A stretch of DNA of 64,000 nt, taken from positions 1,054,001 to 1,118,000 of the forward strand of contig NZ_CP125957.1 of NCBI RefSeq assembly GCF_030064125.1, given 5' to 3'. Positions 37,703 through 46,127 of the stretch are shown piece after piece. How positions within the stretch are numbered: the first letter of the stretch is position 1; every line of letters starts with the position of its first letter. This stretch comes from Pseudomonas sp. G2-4 (GTDB lineage: Bacteria > Pseudomonadota > Gammaproteobacteria > Pseudomonadales > Pseudomonadaceae). The notes below the pieces were generated by a model that saw nothing but the letters and a program-made list of their open reading frames with translations, was not told the DNA's origin and searched no databases. The position numbers and the translations under genes were made by a program.

Positions 37703-38841
37703 TTCACGTTCTCCATCATTTCATCGAGACACATTTGCACGCGCTCGTCATGGTCATCCTTGAGGCTCAGATAGAGCGAAAAGGGGTCTACCGTCCCCGT
37801 GGCGATGTTGCTGCGTGGTGGTTCATAACTCCAAAACTGAATGCAGCATGCGGCGTGGTTTGGCGGTACTTCGAGGTAGGGCGCGGTGGTCTCGAGTTTC
37901 GACTTGGCTGTTTTCGAAGTTGAGCCCCAAGCGCCGAATTCTTCCCCGTAGGCTGCATTCTTTTCAGTTTGAGCAAGCTCCCGGACATGCTCGAACTGCG
38001 CTGCGGTCATTGCAAAGCAAGGGACTTTTGGGGCAGCGAGAAGACTCATTTCAGCCAGGGCCGTTTCTCCGGCCAGCAACATTGGGGTGTCGTCAAAAAC
38101 CTGGGGAATTGCATTGAGCCAAAGTGCTTTTTTGACCGGCGTGCGCATGGATTCCTTGGCCATCTCCCAAGTCTCCTTGGGGGACAGGTGAAACAGGATC
38201 GCGGCCTCACCCATTTCCTTTCCAGGCTTAACAATGTCCAAGTCGGTCAGTTCCTTGATTGCTCTGCTGACGGTCATTTTCGCGTAGGTAAAGGACTTCT
38301 CGAAGGTAACGCGAGAGGTCAGGAGCTGGTGGTGCCATCCCTTGATCAGGAATTGAATCAGCATGGCTTGGGTGGCGGGGCTCAGAACCTGAGGTTTTTC
38401 CAGGCGCTGGCGGTAGTACTCACGCAAATCCATGCCAAAGGCCGGAAGAAAAAGCTGATTGCCCGGCACGATGAACTGGACGCCTTTCTCCACCAGCCGC
38501 TTGCGGTCATAACTCGGAAGTGTGTCTGTGACGAAAATCATCAAGTCGCCGGTCTCGGGCAGCTTTTTATATGCCTGAAAGTTGTGGATGGCCTGAATAT
38601 GCTTGGCGACATCCGCAACGCTGGCTTCACGCTGTGGACGTTCCTTGAGAATGAGGCAGCCGGCCCCGAAGATTTCCGTGACGAAAAACTCGTAGCGATC
38701 ACGTAACGCATACGGAAGGATCTTGACGTGCTCCCACGGCTTCAGGCGCAGCTTCAGGCCAAGCACGCTTTCTACGTAGACTTTGAGCTCGATCAGATCA
38801 GGTCTTTCCGGGAGGTCTTGATCTTGGCGGATAGCTGTCAT
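37696..38841 (-). CDS. Winged-helix protein, AbiEi-like antitoxin/regulator candidate
   Basis: A 381-residue protein placed first in a two-gene operon with the nucleotidyltransferase. The central part (about 175-215) reads like a winged helix (FEKSFTYAKMTVSRAIKELT then LDIVKPGK), and the C-terminal half resembles the AbiEi type of regulator (MLLAGETALAEMSLLAAP, AMTAAQFEHVRELAQ). AbiEi proteins bind inverted repeats in their own promoter. An imperfect inverted repeat lies 28 bases upstream of the start. It is longer than usual AbiEi proteins because of an extra N-terminal region of about 150 residues. No detailed assignment is possible without profile search. Confidence 0.6.
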   Translation of the reverse strand: MTAIRQDQDLPERPDLIELKVYVESVLGLKLRLKPWEHVKILPYALRDRYEFFVTEIFGAGCLILKERPQREASVADVAKHIQAIHNFQAYKKLPETGDLMIFVTDTLPSYDRKRLVEKGVQFIVPGNQLFLPAFGMDLREYYRQRLEKPQVLSPATQAMLIQFLIKGWHHQLLTSRVTFEKSFTYAKMTVSRAIKELTDLDIVKPGKEMGEAAILFHLSPKETWEMAKESMRTPVKKALWLNAIPQVFDDTPMLLAGETALAEMSLLAAPKVPCFAMTAAQFEHVRELAQTEKNAAYGEEFGAWGSTSKTAKSKLETTAPYLEVPPNHAACCIQFWSYEPPRSNIATGTVDPFSLYLSLKDDHDERVQMCLDEMMENVKW

Positions 38842-38868
38842 GGTCTTTCTTCCGTATCAGGATTTCAG

Positions 38869-38895
38869 CACGGTATCAGAGGTTGTGATAGCGTG
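38869..38895. promoter_or_regulatory. Inverted repeat upstream of the AbiE-like pair (likely operator)
   Basis: CACGGTATCA and TGATAGCGTG form ten-base arms with one mismatch around a seven-base centre, 28 bases before the start codon at 38841. Another partial copy, CCGTATCAG, lies at 38852-38860. Position and symmetry suit autoregulation. Confidence 0.6.
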
Positions 38896-39006
38896 CAAAA
38901 TTCTTGATATTCCTGGATGGATATTGGTTTCTGACCTCACGCCTCAATGGGGTTGCTACGCTGGTACTGCCAAGATTTGGAACCGGCCACCAACGGACCC
39001 AAAACC

Positions 39007-39552
39007 ATGAAAAAACAAGACCAGGAAAACCTTCTCCAAACTTTTAAAGCCCGCTTCGAACAAAACCCCCATCGTCACCCAGGTATCCCATGGGCCGACG
39101 TCCAGGCCAGGTTGGAAGGCAACCTTAACGTCCTGAAGTCGCTCCAGGCAATGGAAGCTACCGGCGGCGAACCGGACGTGATCGGCCACGATAAAGAGAC
39201 CGGCGTTGTCACCTTCTGCGATTGCGCCAAAGAAAGCCCGACCGGTCGCCGAAGCCTCTGCTACGACCGCGCAGCCCTGGACGCTCGCAAGGAAAACAAG
39301 CCAACAGGCAGCGCGGTTGAAATGGCCGAAGCGATGGGCATCGCCCTGTTGACGGAAGATCAGTACCGAGCGCTGCAGGAGCTGGGGGAATTCGATGCCA
39401 AGACGTCCAGCTGGTTGGCAACCCCCCCTGAGCTTCGTGCCCTCGGCGGGGCGATTTTCGGTGACTTTCGTTATGGCCGGGTGTTCGTTTACCACAATGG
39501 CGTGCAGTCGTATTACGCGGCGAGAGGGTTTCGCGGTTTGCTGCGGGTTTGA
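39007..39552 (+). CDS. DUF4256 family protein
   Basis: A 181-residue soluble protein of the DUF4256 type. It begins MKKQDQENLLQTFKARFEQN and contains IGHDKETGVVTFCDCAKESP, SLCYDRAALDARKENKP, SSWLATPPELRALGGAIFGD and VYHNGVQSYYAARGFRG. No catalytic role is established. The ATG at 39007 lies about 110 bases beyond the operator of the neighbouring divergent pair. It is a single gene followed by REP elements. Confidence 0.85.
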   Translation: MKKQDQENLLQTFKARFEQNPHRHPGIPWADVQARLEGNLNVLKSLQAMEATGGEPDVIGHDKETGVVTFCDCAKESPTGRRSLCYDRAALDARKENKPTGSAVEMAEAMGIALLTEDQYRALQELGEFDAKTSSWLATPPELRALGGAIFGDFRYGRVFVYHNGVQSYYAARGFRGLLRV

Positions 39553-39576
39553 GCCCTCAAAAACACCGCTAACCCC

Positions 39577-39710
39577 GTGGCGAGGGAGCTTGCTCCCGCT
39601 GGGCTGCGCAGCAGCCCCAAAGCCATCCACCACGGTGTGCCAGGAAGAGCGGCATCAGCAGGTTTTACGACTGCTGCGCAGCCGAGCGGGAGCAAGCTCC
39701 CTCGCCACGG
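39577..39710. repeat. Paired REP elements, GCGAGGGAGCTTGCTCCCGC family
   Basis: GTGGCGAGGGAGCTTGCTCC and its inverse enclose about 85 bases between two convergent genes. Confidence 0.85.
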
Positions 39711-39748
39711 TGATAGCGTACGGTCGAAGGAAATGCGGCAGAAGCCCC

Positions 39749-41257
39749 TCACTCAAAAACCAAAACCTCACCCCCCTTGGCCTCAACCATCTCACTGAAC
39801 ACCGGCAACCGCGCGACAAACTCCGTCTCAAACGCCAGATACCGATCCTGTGCCGCCAAGTAACGAATCTCCGGCTTCACCCGCGCAATATCCTTGGAAG
39901 ACAGCTTCACCACCTCATTACTGTCCTGATTCCAAAACCACGCCAGCGTCTGTGTGCCGAACGTATTGGTCCGGTAATTCCACACCCACCAATCCCCATG
40001 CCCCCGGGCAACATGAAGCTGCCCATGAAACGTGCGCAACGTGATGACCTGCTTGGGCTGCGTGACCAGCAGGCGGGTGTCCTGGCGCAGCTCGCTGCCA
40101 AAGCCGTCCAACAGCGCCTTCGTCGTAGCGCCGGTCACGAAGTTGAAGCGCCACGCCAACAGCACCGTCTCCTGATAACCCGAATGCTCAACGTTCTGCC
40201 GCGCGCCTTCGCTGAACAGCAACACCTCGTCTCCGCCCAGGTACGGGGTTGAGGCCCGCAGCTTATAGGCCTCAGCGGGCATCGGTTTGGCGACGAAGGC
40301 CTGGTGCGGCGATTCTTGATTCCAAGTCCAGCAGCGCGGGCCGTTGTGCTGCATGAACAGCAAGCGACCAGGGCCGACGGGCAGGATCGTCAGTTCATCC
40401 GCGTACTCGAAAATCACCTCGCTGCTGTCCGCCGTGATCCGCCAGATCCGGGTCACATGCTCGGGTTCGTAAATACGCTGGCGTTCGAATATCTCCGAGC
40501 CCATCACCACGCAGGGCTGTTCAAACTCGGGCCATTGTGCCCCGGCGGGCCCGAAAGCCGCGATCTCATCGCCTTGCCGAATCTCGTATTGGTAACGGTC
40601 ATCCGCACTGTAATCGCCGCGCGTCACCCGACGCTTCCACAGGCTGCGCTGGGCATCGGCATCGATGAGCTGCAAGTCCGCGGCGTCCACGCCATCGGTC
40701 CGCTGTTCGAGCATGTCCTGCTCGGTGGGCGGCCATTGGTTGTAATCGATCAGAAAGCACAACCACTGGTCTTCGTCCTGCTCGGTGATGGCGGCCCAAC
40801 CGTTGCGGTAGTTGTATTCATGCACATAGGTGGCGCCGGGATAGTCATGGACTTCCTGCAACCAATTCAACTTGCTGCGTTTGGCCTTGTGTTTTTTGCG
40901 CTCGACTGCGACAGGTTTCGGCGGCTCGATCAACGTCGGCGTGTATCCTGGCTCTGCGTTTTGTTCCCGCCAGTGTTGCGCAAACGCCTCGCGCTGATCG
41001 GCCGGGAAAACCACCGGTCGGTAATCATCGCCACCAGCGTCCAGATTCCACAGGTCGAAGCCGTGACGCGCCAACACAGTCGCCAACGCCTCGAAACAGA
41101 CCTCGGGCATCTCGTTGGACAACTCATCCAACAACGCCTCGAATTCCGGCCCGGCAAACACACCGATGTCGGGATAGTAATGCTGCAGCAGCCCAAGCAA
41201 CTCACCGCCGGGTGTTTTCCAATCGATATGAACCAATGGATCAAAACGAGCTGCCAT
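39749..41257 (-). CDS. Hypothetical protein, 502 residues
   Basis: A soluble acidic protein with no signal peptide and no membrane segment. The N-terminal 100 residues are helical (GGELLGLLQHYYPDIGVFAG). A basic patch (VERKKHKAKRSKLNW) leads to a long Trp-rich, beta-rich region with repeated short strands (RIWRITADSSEVIFEYADEL, WWVWNYRTNTFGTQT), suggesting a propeller-like or repeat-type beta structure. The ATG at 41257 is preferred over a GTG at 41260. The family was not recognised. Codon use matches the surrounding chromosome, so it seems a resident gene. Confidence 0.7.
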   Translation of the reverse strand: MAARFDPLVHIDWKTPGGELLGLLQHYYPDIGVFAGPEFEALLDELSNEMPEVCFEALATVLARHGFDLWNLDAGGDDYRPVVFPADQREAFAQHWREQNAEPGYTPTLIEPPKPVAVERKKHKAKRSKLNWLQEVHDYPGATYVHEYNYRNGWAAITEQDEDQWLCFLIDYNQWPPTEQDMLEQRTDGVDAADLQLIDADAQRSLWKRRVTRGDYSADDRYQYEIRQGDEIAAFGPAGAQWPEFEQPCVVMGSEIFERQRIYEPEHVTRIWRITADSSEVIFEYADELTILPVGPGRLLFMQHNGPRCWTWNQESPHQAFVAKPMPAEAYKLRASTPYLGGDEVLLFSEGARQNVEHSGYQETVLLAWRFNFVTGATTKALLDGFGSELRQDTRLLVTQPKQVITLRTFHGQLHVARGHGDWWVWNYRTNTFGTQTLAWFWNQDSNEVVKLSSKDIARVKPEIRYLAAQDRYLAFETEFVARLPVFSEMVEAKGGEVLVFE

Positions 41258-41339
41258 CACGCCTGCCTTTCCCTGTGATTTTTACCTGCGCCATCTTAGC
41301 CGTTCCTCAGCCACATCACCCAGTCCAGAAAACCACCCA

Positions 41340-41398
41340 GTGTGGCGAGGGGATTTGGCGAAACGTCGCACCGCCCCTCTGGGCCGCGTAGCAGCCCC
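41340..41398. repeat. Degenerate REP-like element
   Basis: TGTGGCGAGGGGATTTGGCG followed by CGCCCCTCTGGGCCGCGTAG is a decayed relative of the GCGAGGGAGC family, within the 310-base gap before the cysteine-repeat gene. The rest of that gap shows no gene. Confidence 0.55.
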
Positions 41399-41569
41399 AA
41401 AAAATCATCCAGCACCGCGATTCACTGCCGATGCTCAAGCGCAGGCACTGAGACAGTGTGAGAGTCGTCTCATTCGACGCTTCCACCCACCCAGCCTGCG
41501 CTCTAAACTGCGCGGGCCCAGTTGGGCACAGCAACGCCGGTTCGTTCCGGCCAATCAGGGAAGAGAGTA

Positions 41570-41995
41570 ATGAGAGTTATTTTTGTGGTGCTGTGGATGC
41601 TTAGCGGTGATGCCTTTGCCAGCTGCGCCAGCATAAACGACGACGACCAGCGTCGTTACTGCTATGCCAAGAGCGGCAGTGGCAGCTGCAGCGCGATCTC
41701 CAACAACGACCTGCGTCACGCCTGCGAGGCCGAGACTGGCAGTGGCAGTTGCGCCAGCATAAACGACGACGACCAGCGTCGTTACTGCTATGCCAAGAGC
41801 GGCAGCGGCAGTTGCAGCGCGATCTCCAACAGCGACCTGCGTCACGCCTGCGAGGCCGAGGCTGGCAGCGGCAGTTGCGCCAGCATAAACGACGACGACC
41901 AGCGTCGTTACTGCTATGCCAAGAGCGGCAGTGGCAGCTGCAGCGCGATCTCCAACAGCGACCTGCGCGCTCAATGTGAAGCCGTGAAACACTGA
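41570..41995 (+). CDS. Secreted cysteine-repeat protein of six 21-residue repeats
   Basis: A 141-residue protein with a short signal peptide (VVLWMLSGDAFA) and then almost only repeats. Six 21-residue units follow the pattern SC-x2-I-x3-D-x4-C-x-A-x2-GSG. They alternate between a CASINDDDQRRYCYAKSGSG form and a CSAISNNDLRHACEAETGSG form, giving 12 cysteines in six pairs. Three 42-residue blocks are nearly identical at the DNA level. Disulphide-linked repeats outside the cytoplasm are likely. AGGGAAGAG precedes the ATG at 41570. Function unknown. Confidence 0.8.
   Translation: MRVIFVVLWMLSGDAFASCASINDDDQRRYCYAKSGSGSCSAISNNDLRHACEAETGSGSCASINDDDQRRYCYAKSGSGSCSAISNSDLRHACEAEAGSGSCASINDDDQRRYCYAKSGSGSCSAISNSDLRAQCEAVKH
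41621..41986 (+). repeat. Tandem 126-base repeats inside the cysteine-repeat gene
   Basis: The motif AGCATAAACGACGACGACCA recurs every 126 bases (three blocks beginning near 41621, 41747 and 41873). The copies differ only at scattered bases, indicating recent expansion or gene-conversion within the gene. Confidence 0.9.
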
Positions 41996-42048
41996 CTGAC
42001 CGAATCGCTGAATGAAGCTGCCCCTCCTTCAACAATGCTCAATAAAAC

Positions 42049-42104
42049 CGTGGCGAGGGAGCTTGCTCCCGCTGGGCTGCGCAGCAGCCCCAAACCCTCC
42101 AACA
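42049..42104. repeat. Single REP element, GCGAGGGAGCTTGCTCCCGC family
   Basis: CGTGGCGAGGGAGCTTGCTC with its hairpin GCTGGGCTGCGCAGCAGCCC is present once, without an inverted partner. The rest of the 320-base gap to the DUF488 gene shows no convincing gene. Confidence 0.75.
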
Positions 42105-42317
42105 CAACACACCAGAAAAATGGCGCCCCGGTTGCCCCTCGTCTACCGTTGACGGGAACCGCCCCCCTGGAGCAAGCCCCCATGTTCACCTTCCCCCGAG
42201 CACACCCGCGAGCTACGTCGCTCCCGGCGGGCATGTGACCGAGAGCTAACTGTTGGAGTTTGATCACGATGATGGATTCGGTGCGTTCCAAGAAGCCGCA
42301 GCACCGCATTGATCAAC

Positions 42318-42722
42318 TCAAAGCTCTGGAAACTCAGACAAATAACAAACCGACGAACTCCCCTCTGCCCGTTTCTCCACCTCATCCTCCAACCACTGCG
42401 CCAACACCACCGCATTATTCTCAACCGTAGACTTAGCCGAATACACCAACGTCAGCGTTCCATCCCGCGCAATATCCACCAGCTTCCACCAATGCTCTGG
42501 CCGCGCCGCCAGCTCACGCCGATACGCCACGCTGAACTCGGCAAACGAAACAGCCCCCGCCTTGAACGCCTTGCGCAATTCATGGGAAGGCCCGACCTCC
42601 GGTAGCCACTCGGCAATCGCCAACGCATCCTTGCGACAATTGCGCGGCCACAACCGGTCGACCAGAACCCGCACGCCATCCTCGGCGCTGGCTGTTTCAT
42701 AGGCGCGTTTGCACTGGATCAT
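42318..42722 (-). CDS. DUF488 family protein
   Basis: A 134-residue protein of the DUF488 (YeaO-like) family. Conserved stretches are VRVLVDRLWPRNCRKDALAI, WLPEVGPSHELRKAF and YRRELAARPEHW, followed by LTLVYSAKSTVENNAVVLAQ. Its molecular role is not established. The ATG at 42722 gives the usual family start (MIQCKRAYE); a frame from 42773 would add 17 residues. Single gene, facing away from the response-regulator gene. Confidence 0.85.
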   Translation of the reverse strand: MIQCKRAYETASAEDGVRVLVDRLWPRNCRKDALAIAEWLPEVGPSHELRKAFKAGAVSFAEFSVAYRRELAARPEHWWKLVDIARDGTLTLVYSAKSTVENNAVVLAQWLEDEVEKRAEGSSSVCYLSEFPEL

Positions 42723-42808
42723 CAAAGCCTGCCTGCCAGAGTAGGATCGCCTCAGCATAGCGGCCATGGACAAATCGGCGCCTTCAAGTCTTCGCCGGAG
42801 CTGCCGCT

Positions 42809-42832
42809 ATCGGTATAACGATTTTTACCGAT
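42809..42832. promoter_or_regulatory. Inverted repeat upstream of the response-regulator operon
   Basis: ATCGGTA and TACCGAT are perfect seven-base arms around ten bases, 74 bases before the regulator's start codon. A second palindrome, CAATTAATTG (42868-42877), lies closer to the gene. Either could bind the AraC-type regulator encoded next. Confidence 0.4.
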
Positions 42833-42905
42833 CCATCGATTGGCTTTGCAATACCTTTGCTTTCCGGCAATTAATTGGCAAAAGCACGATAAGGGAACGT
42901 AGCGA

Positions 42906-43727
42906 ATGGACGACGGACGATACGAAAGGCAGGCAGCTGCGTCATCCGACACGCTGCCGCATATTCTGCTTATCGACGATGTTCCGGAGGATATCCGTGC
43001 AACGCTCATCCTCCTGAAGGCGCAACCCTGGCGCATTTCCCTGGCCAGCGATGCCCACCAGGGCTATCAGCGCGCCCTGGCAATGCGTCCGGATTTGATC
43101 GTGCTGGATGTGCACATGCCGCAAATGGACGGTTTCAGCCTATGCCGGCTGCTGCGCGAGGCACCGGCGACCCGCCAGACACCCATTCTGTTTCTGTCTT
43201 CGGCCAACAGCTCATTTGAGCGTCTGGAAGGGCTGACCGTCGGCGGCGTCGATTACATCCCCAAGTCCTGTGCGCCCGAAGAAGTGCTGGCGCGTATCAA
43301 GATCCACCTGCAATTGACCTGGCGCGCGCCGCCGACCCGCCAGGACAGCGCGACGGAAGCGGAACCGGAAGGCGACGAGATCGTGCTGCGCGCTGCGATG
43401 CGCCTGATTGAACAACACCTCGACGACATGCCTTCCCTGGTGCAGCTGGCGCAAAAAGTCGGCACCCATGAGAAACGCCTGTCCCGGATATTTCGCGAGC
43501 ATCTGGGCCTGACCGTGTTCGCTTACATTCGCGATGCGCGGCTGCGGCGCGGCCAGGATTTACTCTCCGAAAGTGCCATGAGCGTGCAGGATGTCGCCGA
43601 ATTGATCGGCTTTCGCAATGCCTGCAACTTCACCACGGCCTTCCGCCAGCGAATCGGCATGACGCCCAGCCAGTTTCGCCAGCAAACCCAGGGCATCGCT
43701 GATACAGAGTCGGCCGGGCGCGCCTGA
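42906..43727 (+). CDS. Response regulator with receiver and AraC-type DNA-binding domains
   Basis: A 273-residue two-domain regulator. The receiver domain (about 18-135) has the acid pocket LLIDDVPED, phosphoacceptor Asp68 in IVLDVHMPQMDG and Lys120 in DYIPKS. The C-terminal AraC domain (about 165-265) holds two helix-turn-helix motifs, the second in DVAELIGFRNACNFTTAFRQ. It shares one base of overlap with the kinase gene (TGATG), so the pair should be co-translated. The target is probably the TonB receptor gene downstream and itself. Confidence 0.9.
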   Translation: MDDGRYERQAAASSDTLPHILLIDDVPEDIRATLILLKAQPWRISLASDAHQGYQRALAMRPDLIVLDVHMPQMDGFSLCRLLREAPATRQTPILFLSSANSSFERLEGLTVGGVDYIPKSCAPEEVLARIKIHLQLTWRAPPTRQDSATEAEPEGDEIVLRAAMRLIEQHLDDMPSLVQLAQKVGTHEKRLSRIFREHLGLTVFAYIRDARLRRGQDLLSESAMSVQDVAELIGFRNACNFTTAFRQRIGMTPSQFRQQTQGIADTESAGRA

Positions 43728-46126
43728 TGCGGCTTCTACAGGTTCTATTGCTGGCGATAACGTTGTTATCCACAGGCCTGCTGCGGGCGGCGCCTGTGGA
43801 TATCTGCCAGGCTGAGTATCTGGACGTCATGCCCGCGATGCAGATTTTCGAGGACATCCCTGCCAAGTTGAGCCTGGAAGAAGTCGCTCAACTGCCCGAG
43901 ACGCGATTCAACGCCGCAACGCCTAGTTGGCCGCCACAAGGCTATAGCCGCTCGGCCTTCTGGTTGAAACTGCAACTCACCAATCCGAGCGCTGTGGCCT
44001 GTTCGCGCCTGCTGGTGATTGGGGCGCCGCGCCTGGAAGACCTCCGCGTCTATCAATTTGCAGACGGGCGCTGGCGTGAGGCCCATGCCGGTGGCGCCCA
44101 TCCCTTGGCCGAATGGCCCCAGCCGGCGGCGCGTCAGCCAGCGTTCCCGGTGTCGTTGACGGCGGGGGAAAGCGCCACGGTGTTCGTCCGCGTGACGAGC
44201 CATTTCCAAATGTTGTTGGAGCCGGAACTGTGGTCCGAACCGGCGCTGCTGCGCGGTCAGCAACAGACTTATCTGAGCGACGGGCTCACCCTTGGCATTG
44301 TCCTGCTGGTCGTGCCGTTCGGCCTGATCGTTGGCGGGATCCTGCGCTCCCGACTGTTGACTGTGAATGCGGGCGCGGTGCTGAGTTATATCCTGCTGAC
44401 CTGCATCCTCAACGGCTACCTGATCTACTGGCCCGCCGCGCTGGGTTGGACACGGGAGCTGCTGACCTGCGCCAGCGCAATCTCGTTCGTCCTGTTCCTC
44501 GCCTACTTCCGCGTGCTGTTGCAGGTGTCCGTATTGCCCAAAGTCATTGGCTGGAGCTATTGGCTACCGCTGTTGGGGTGTGTTTTCGGCCGACTCTGGT
44601 GGCTAAAAGTCGATCCCGTCCAGGGCGCGCAGATCGTCCAGATATCCCTCATGAGTTTCTACGGGGTGCTGTTCGTCACGTTGTTCATGGCGTGGCGCAA
44701 AAGGCTTGATTACAACTGGATGGCCTGGCTGGTGCCGGGGTTACTGGTTGGGCAATTGCTGATGCGGGTCTTTTTCCCCCAGGAACAACTGCCCTGGCAG
44801 TCGCCGCAAAGCAAATACAGCCTGTCGTCGACCCTGCCCGGCGTGGCGTTGCTGGTGTGCACGCTGATCATGGAAGTCAGCCGCAGTCGCAACCGCGAGA
44901 AACACGCCCTGTCCACCCTTGAACAACAACGCCAGGCCGAGCACGAACGCCTGGAAAGCACCGTGGCGCTGCGTACGGCGCAGCTGCGCGAATCCCTGGC
45001 GGCCCGCAGTGCGTTGATGGCGCGGATCAGCCACGACCTGCGCTCGCCGCTGGTGCGCATCATCGACTACGCGCGCCTGCTGCACGCCGGGCCCAACCGC
45101 GATTATCAAGCCACCATCGAGCGCAATGCCCGCCAGCAACTGGAGCTGATCGACGAGATGCTCGAATTCTCCCGAGGCGAGCTGGAGCAGATGCAACTGA
45201 GCCTCGCGCCGGGTTACCTGTACGGCTTCCTCAAAGAGGTCGCAGACGAAGCGGGCTTTCTCGCCGTGCGCCAGGGCAACACCTTCGAGGCTGTCCTGGC
45301 GGACGACTTGCCGCCACTGGTGGAGGCCGACTTCAAACGCCTTCGGCAGGTGCTCATGAACCTCCTGGCGAACGCGGCGAAATTCACCCGCAACGGCCAG
45401 ATCCGTTTTGCCGTGAGTGCGGGCCCAGGCGCCGCCGCCGACACTGTGGAACTGCACTTCAGCGTGATCGACACCGGCATCGGCATCGACCCGCAAGAGT
45501 TCGAACAACTGCTGCAACCGTTCCGCCGTGGCCGCAATGCGCAGCGCTATGAAGGCAGCGGGCTGGGCCTGTCCATCGTCACGCAATTGCTGGAACGCAT
45601 GGACAGCCGCCTCGAACCCCAGGCCACCGAGCAGGGCAGCCACTTCAGTTTTCGCCTGCAACTTAAATGCGCCGAGGAACACGACCTCGAAAACGGCATT
45701 GTCGATAACAACGCCACGCCGTTTGACGGCACGGGCAAGCACGTCCTGCTGGTGGACGACATCGAGCAGAACAGCGAATGGCTCTATGACCTGCTGGCCG
45801 GCTACGGTTTTGACGTGCGCATGGCGGCCAACGGCGAAGACGCCTTGGCCTGCCTGGCGCAACAGCCGTTTGACCTGATGATCAGCGACCAGATGATGCC
45901 CGGCATGGACGGCTGGGAATTGCTACGACAGGTGCGCGAGCGCTGGCGCCACCTTCCCGTGCTGCTGTATTCGGCGGTACCGCCACGCAGGCCGCAAGGT
46001 TATCCAGAGGATCTGGAATTTAATGCGGCACTGCTCAAGCCCGCCGACAGCCGCGAATTGCTGGCGTGGGTCAAGGCCCTGGCCTGCCCGGACACGGCGC
46101 GTCGCATGCTGGCTCGGGAGTTCTAG
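43727..46126 (+). CDS. Hybrid sensor histidine kinase with 7TMR-DISM sensor region
   Basis: A 799-residue membrane kinase. After a signal peptide (LLRA-APVD) comes a periplasmic domain (about 25-180, with SRSAFWLKLQLTNPS), then seven transmembrane helices (about 185-385), a coiled coil, the dimerisation domain with His436 in ISHDLRSPLV, and an ATPase domain with LMNLLANAAKFT, DTGIGID and GSGLGLSIV. A C-terminal receiver domain carries the Asp in LMISDQMMPGMDG. The 7TMR-DISM type often senses carbohydrates or other small ligands. Phosphorelay to the AraC-type regulator is likely; the two genes overlap by one base. Confidence 0.9.
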   Translation: MRLLQVLLLAITLLSTGLLRAAPVDICQAEYLDVMPAMQIFEDIPAKLSLEEVAQLPETRFNAATPSWPPQGYSRSAFWLKLQLTNPSAVACSRLLVIGAPRLEDLRVYQFADGRWREAHAGGAHPLAEWPQPAARQPAFPVSLTAGESATVFVRVTSHFQMLLEPELWSEPALLRGQQQTYLSDGLTLGIVLLVVPFGLIVGGILRSRLLTVNAGAVLSYILLTCILNGYLIYWPAALGWTRELLTCASAISFVLFLAYFRVLLQVSVLPKVIGWSYWLPLLGCVFGRLWWLKVDPVQGAQIVQISLMSFYGVLFVTLFMAWRKRLDYNWMAWLVPGLLVGQLLMRVFFPQEQLPWQSPQSKYSLSSTLPGVALLVCTLIMEVSRSRNREKHALSTLEQQRQAEHERLESTVALRTAQLRESLAARSALMARISHDLRSPLVRIIDYARLLHAGPNRDYQATIERNARQQLELIDEMLEFSRGELEQMQLSLAPGYLYGFLKEVADEAGFLAVRQGNTFEAVLADDLPPLVEADFKRLRQVLMNLLANAAKFTRNGQIRFAVSAGPGAAADTVELHFSVIDTGIGIDPQEFEQLLQPFRRGRNAQRYEGSGLGLSIVTQLLERMDSRLEPQATEQGSHFSFRLQLKCAEEHDLENGIVDNNATPFDGTGKHVLLVDDIEQNSEWLYDLLAGYGFDVRMAANGEDALACLAQQPFDLMISDQMMPGMDGWELLRQVRERWRHLPVLLYSAVPPRRPQGYPEDLEFNAALLKPADSRELLAWVKALACPDTARRMLAREF

Positions 46127-46127
46127 C

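Noticed and set aside
41621..41986. Regular repeats that could suggest a CRISPR array
   Set aside because: The 126-base period is contiguous, without unique spacers, and lies in frame within a secreted protein gene.
41555..41992. Long Ala/Val-rich open frame opposite the cysteine-repeat gene
   Set aside because: It is the antisense shadow of the repeats; the plus-strand frame has the signal peptide and ribosome site.
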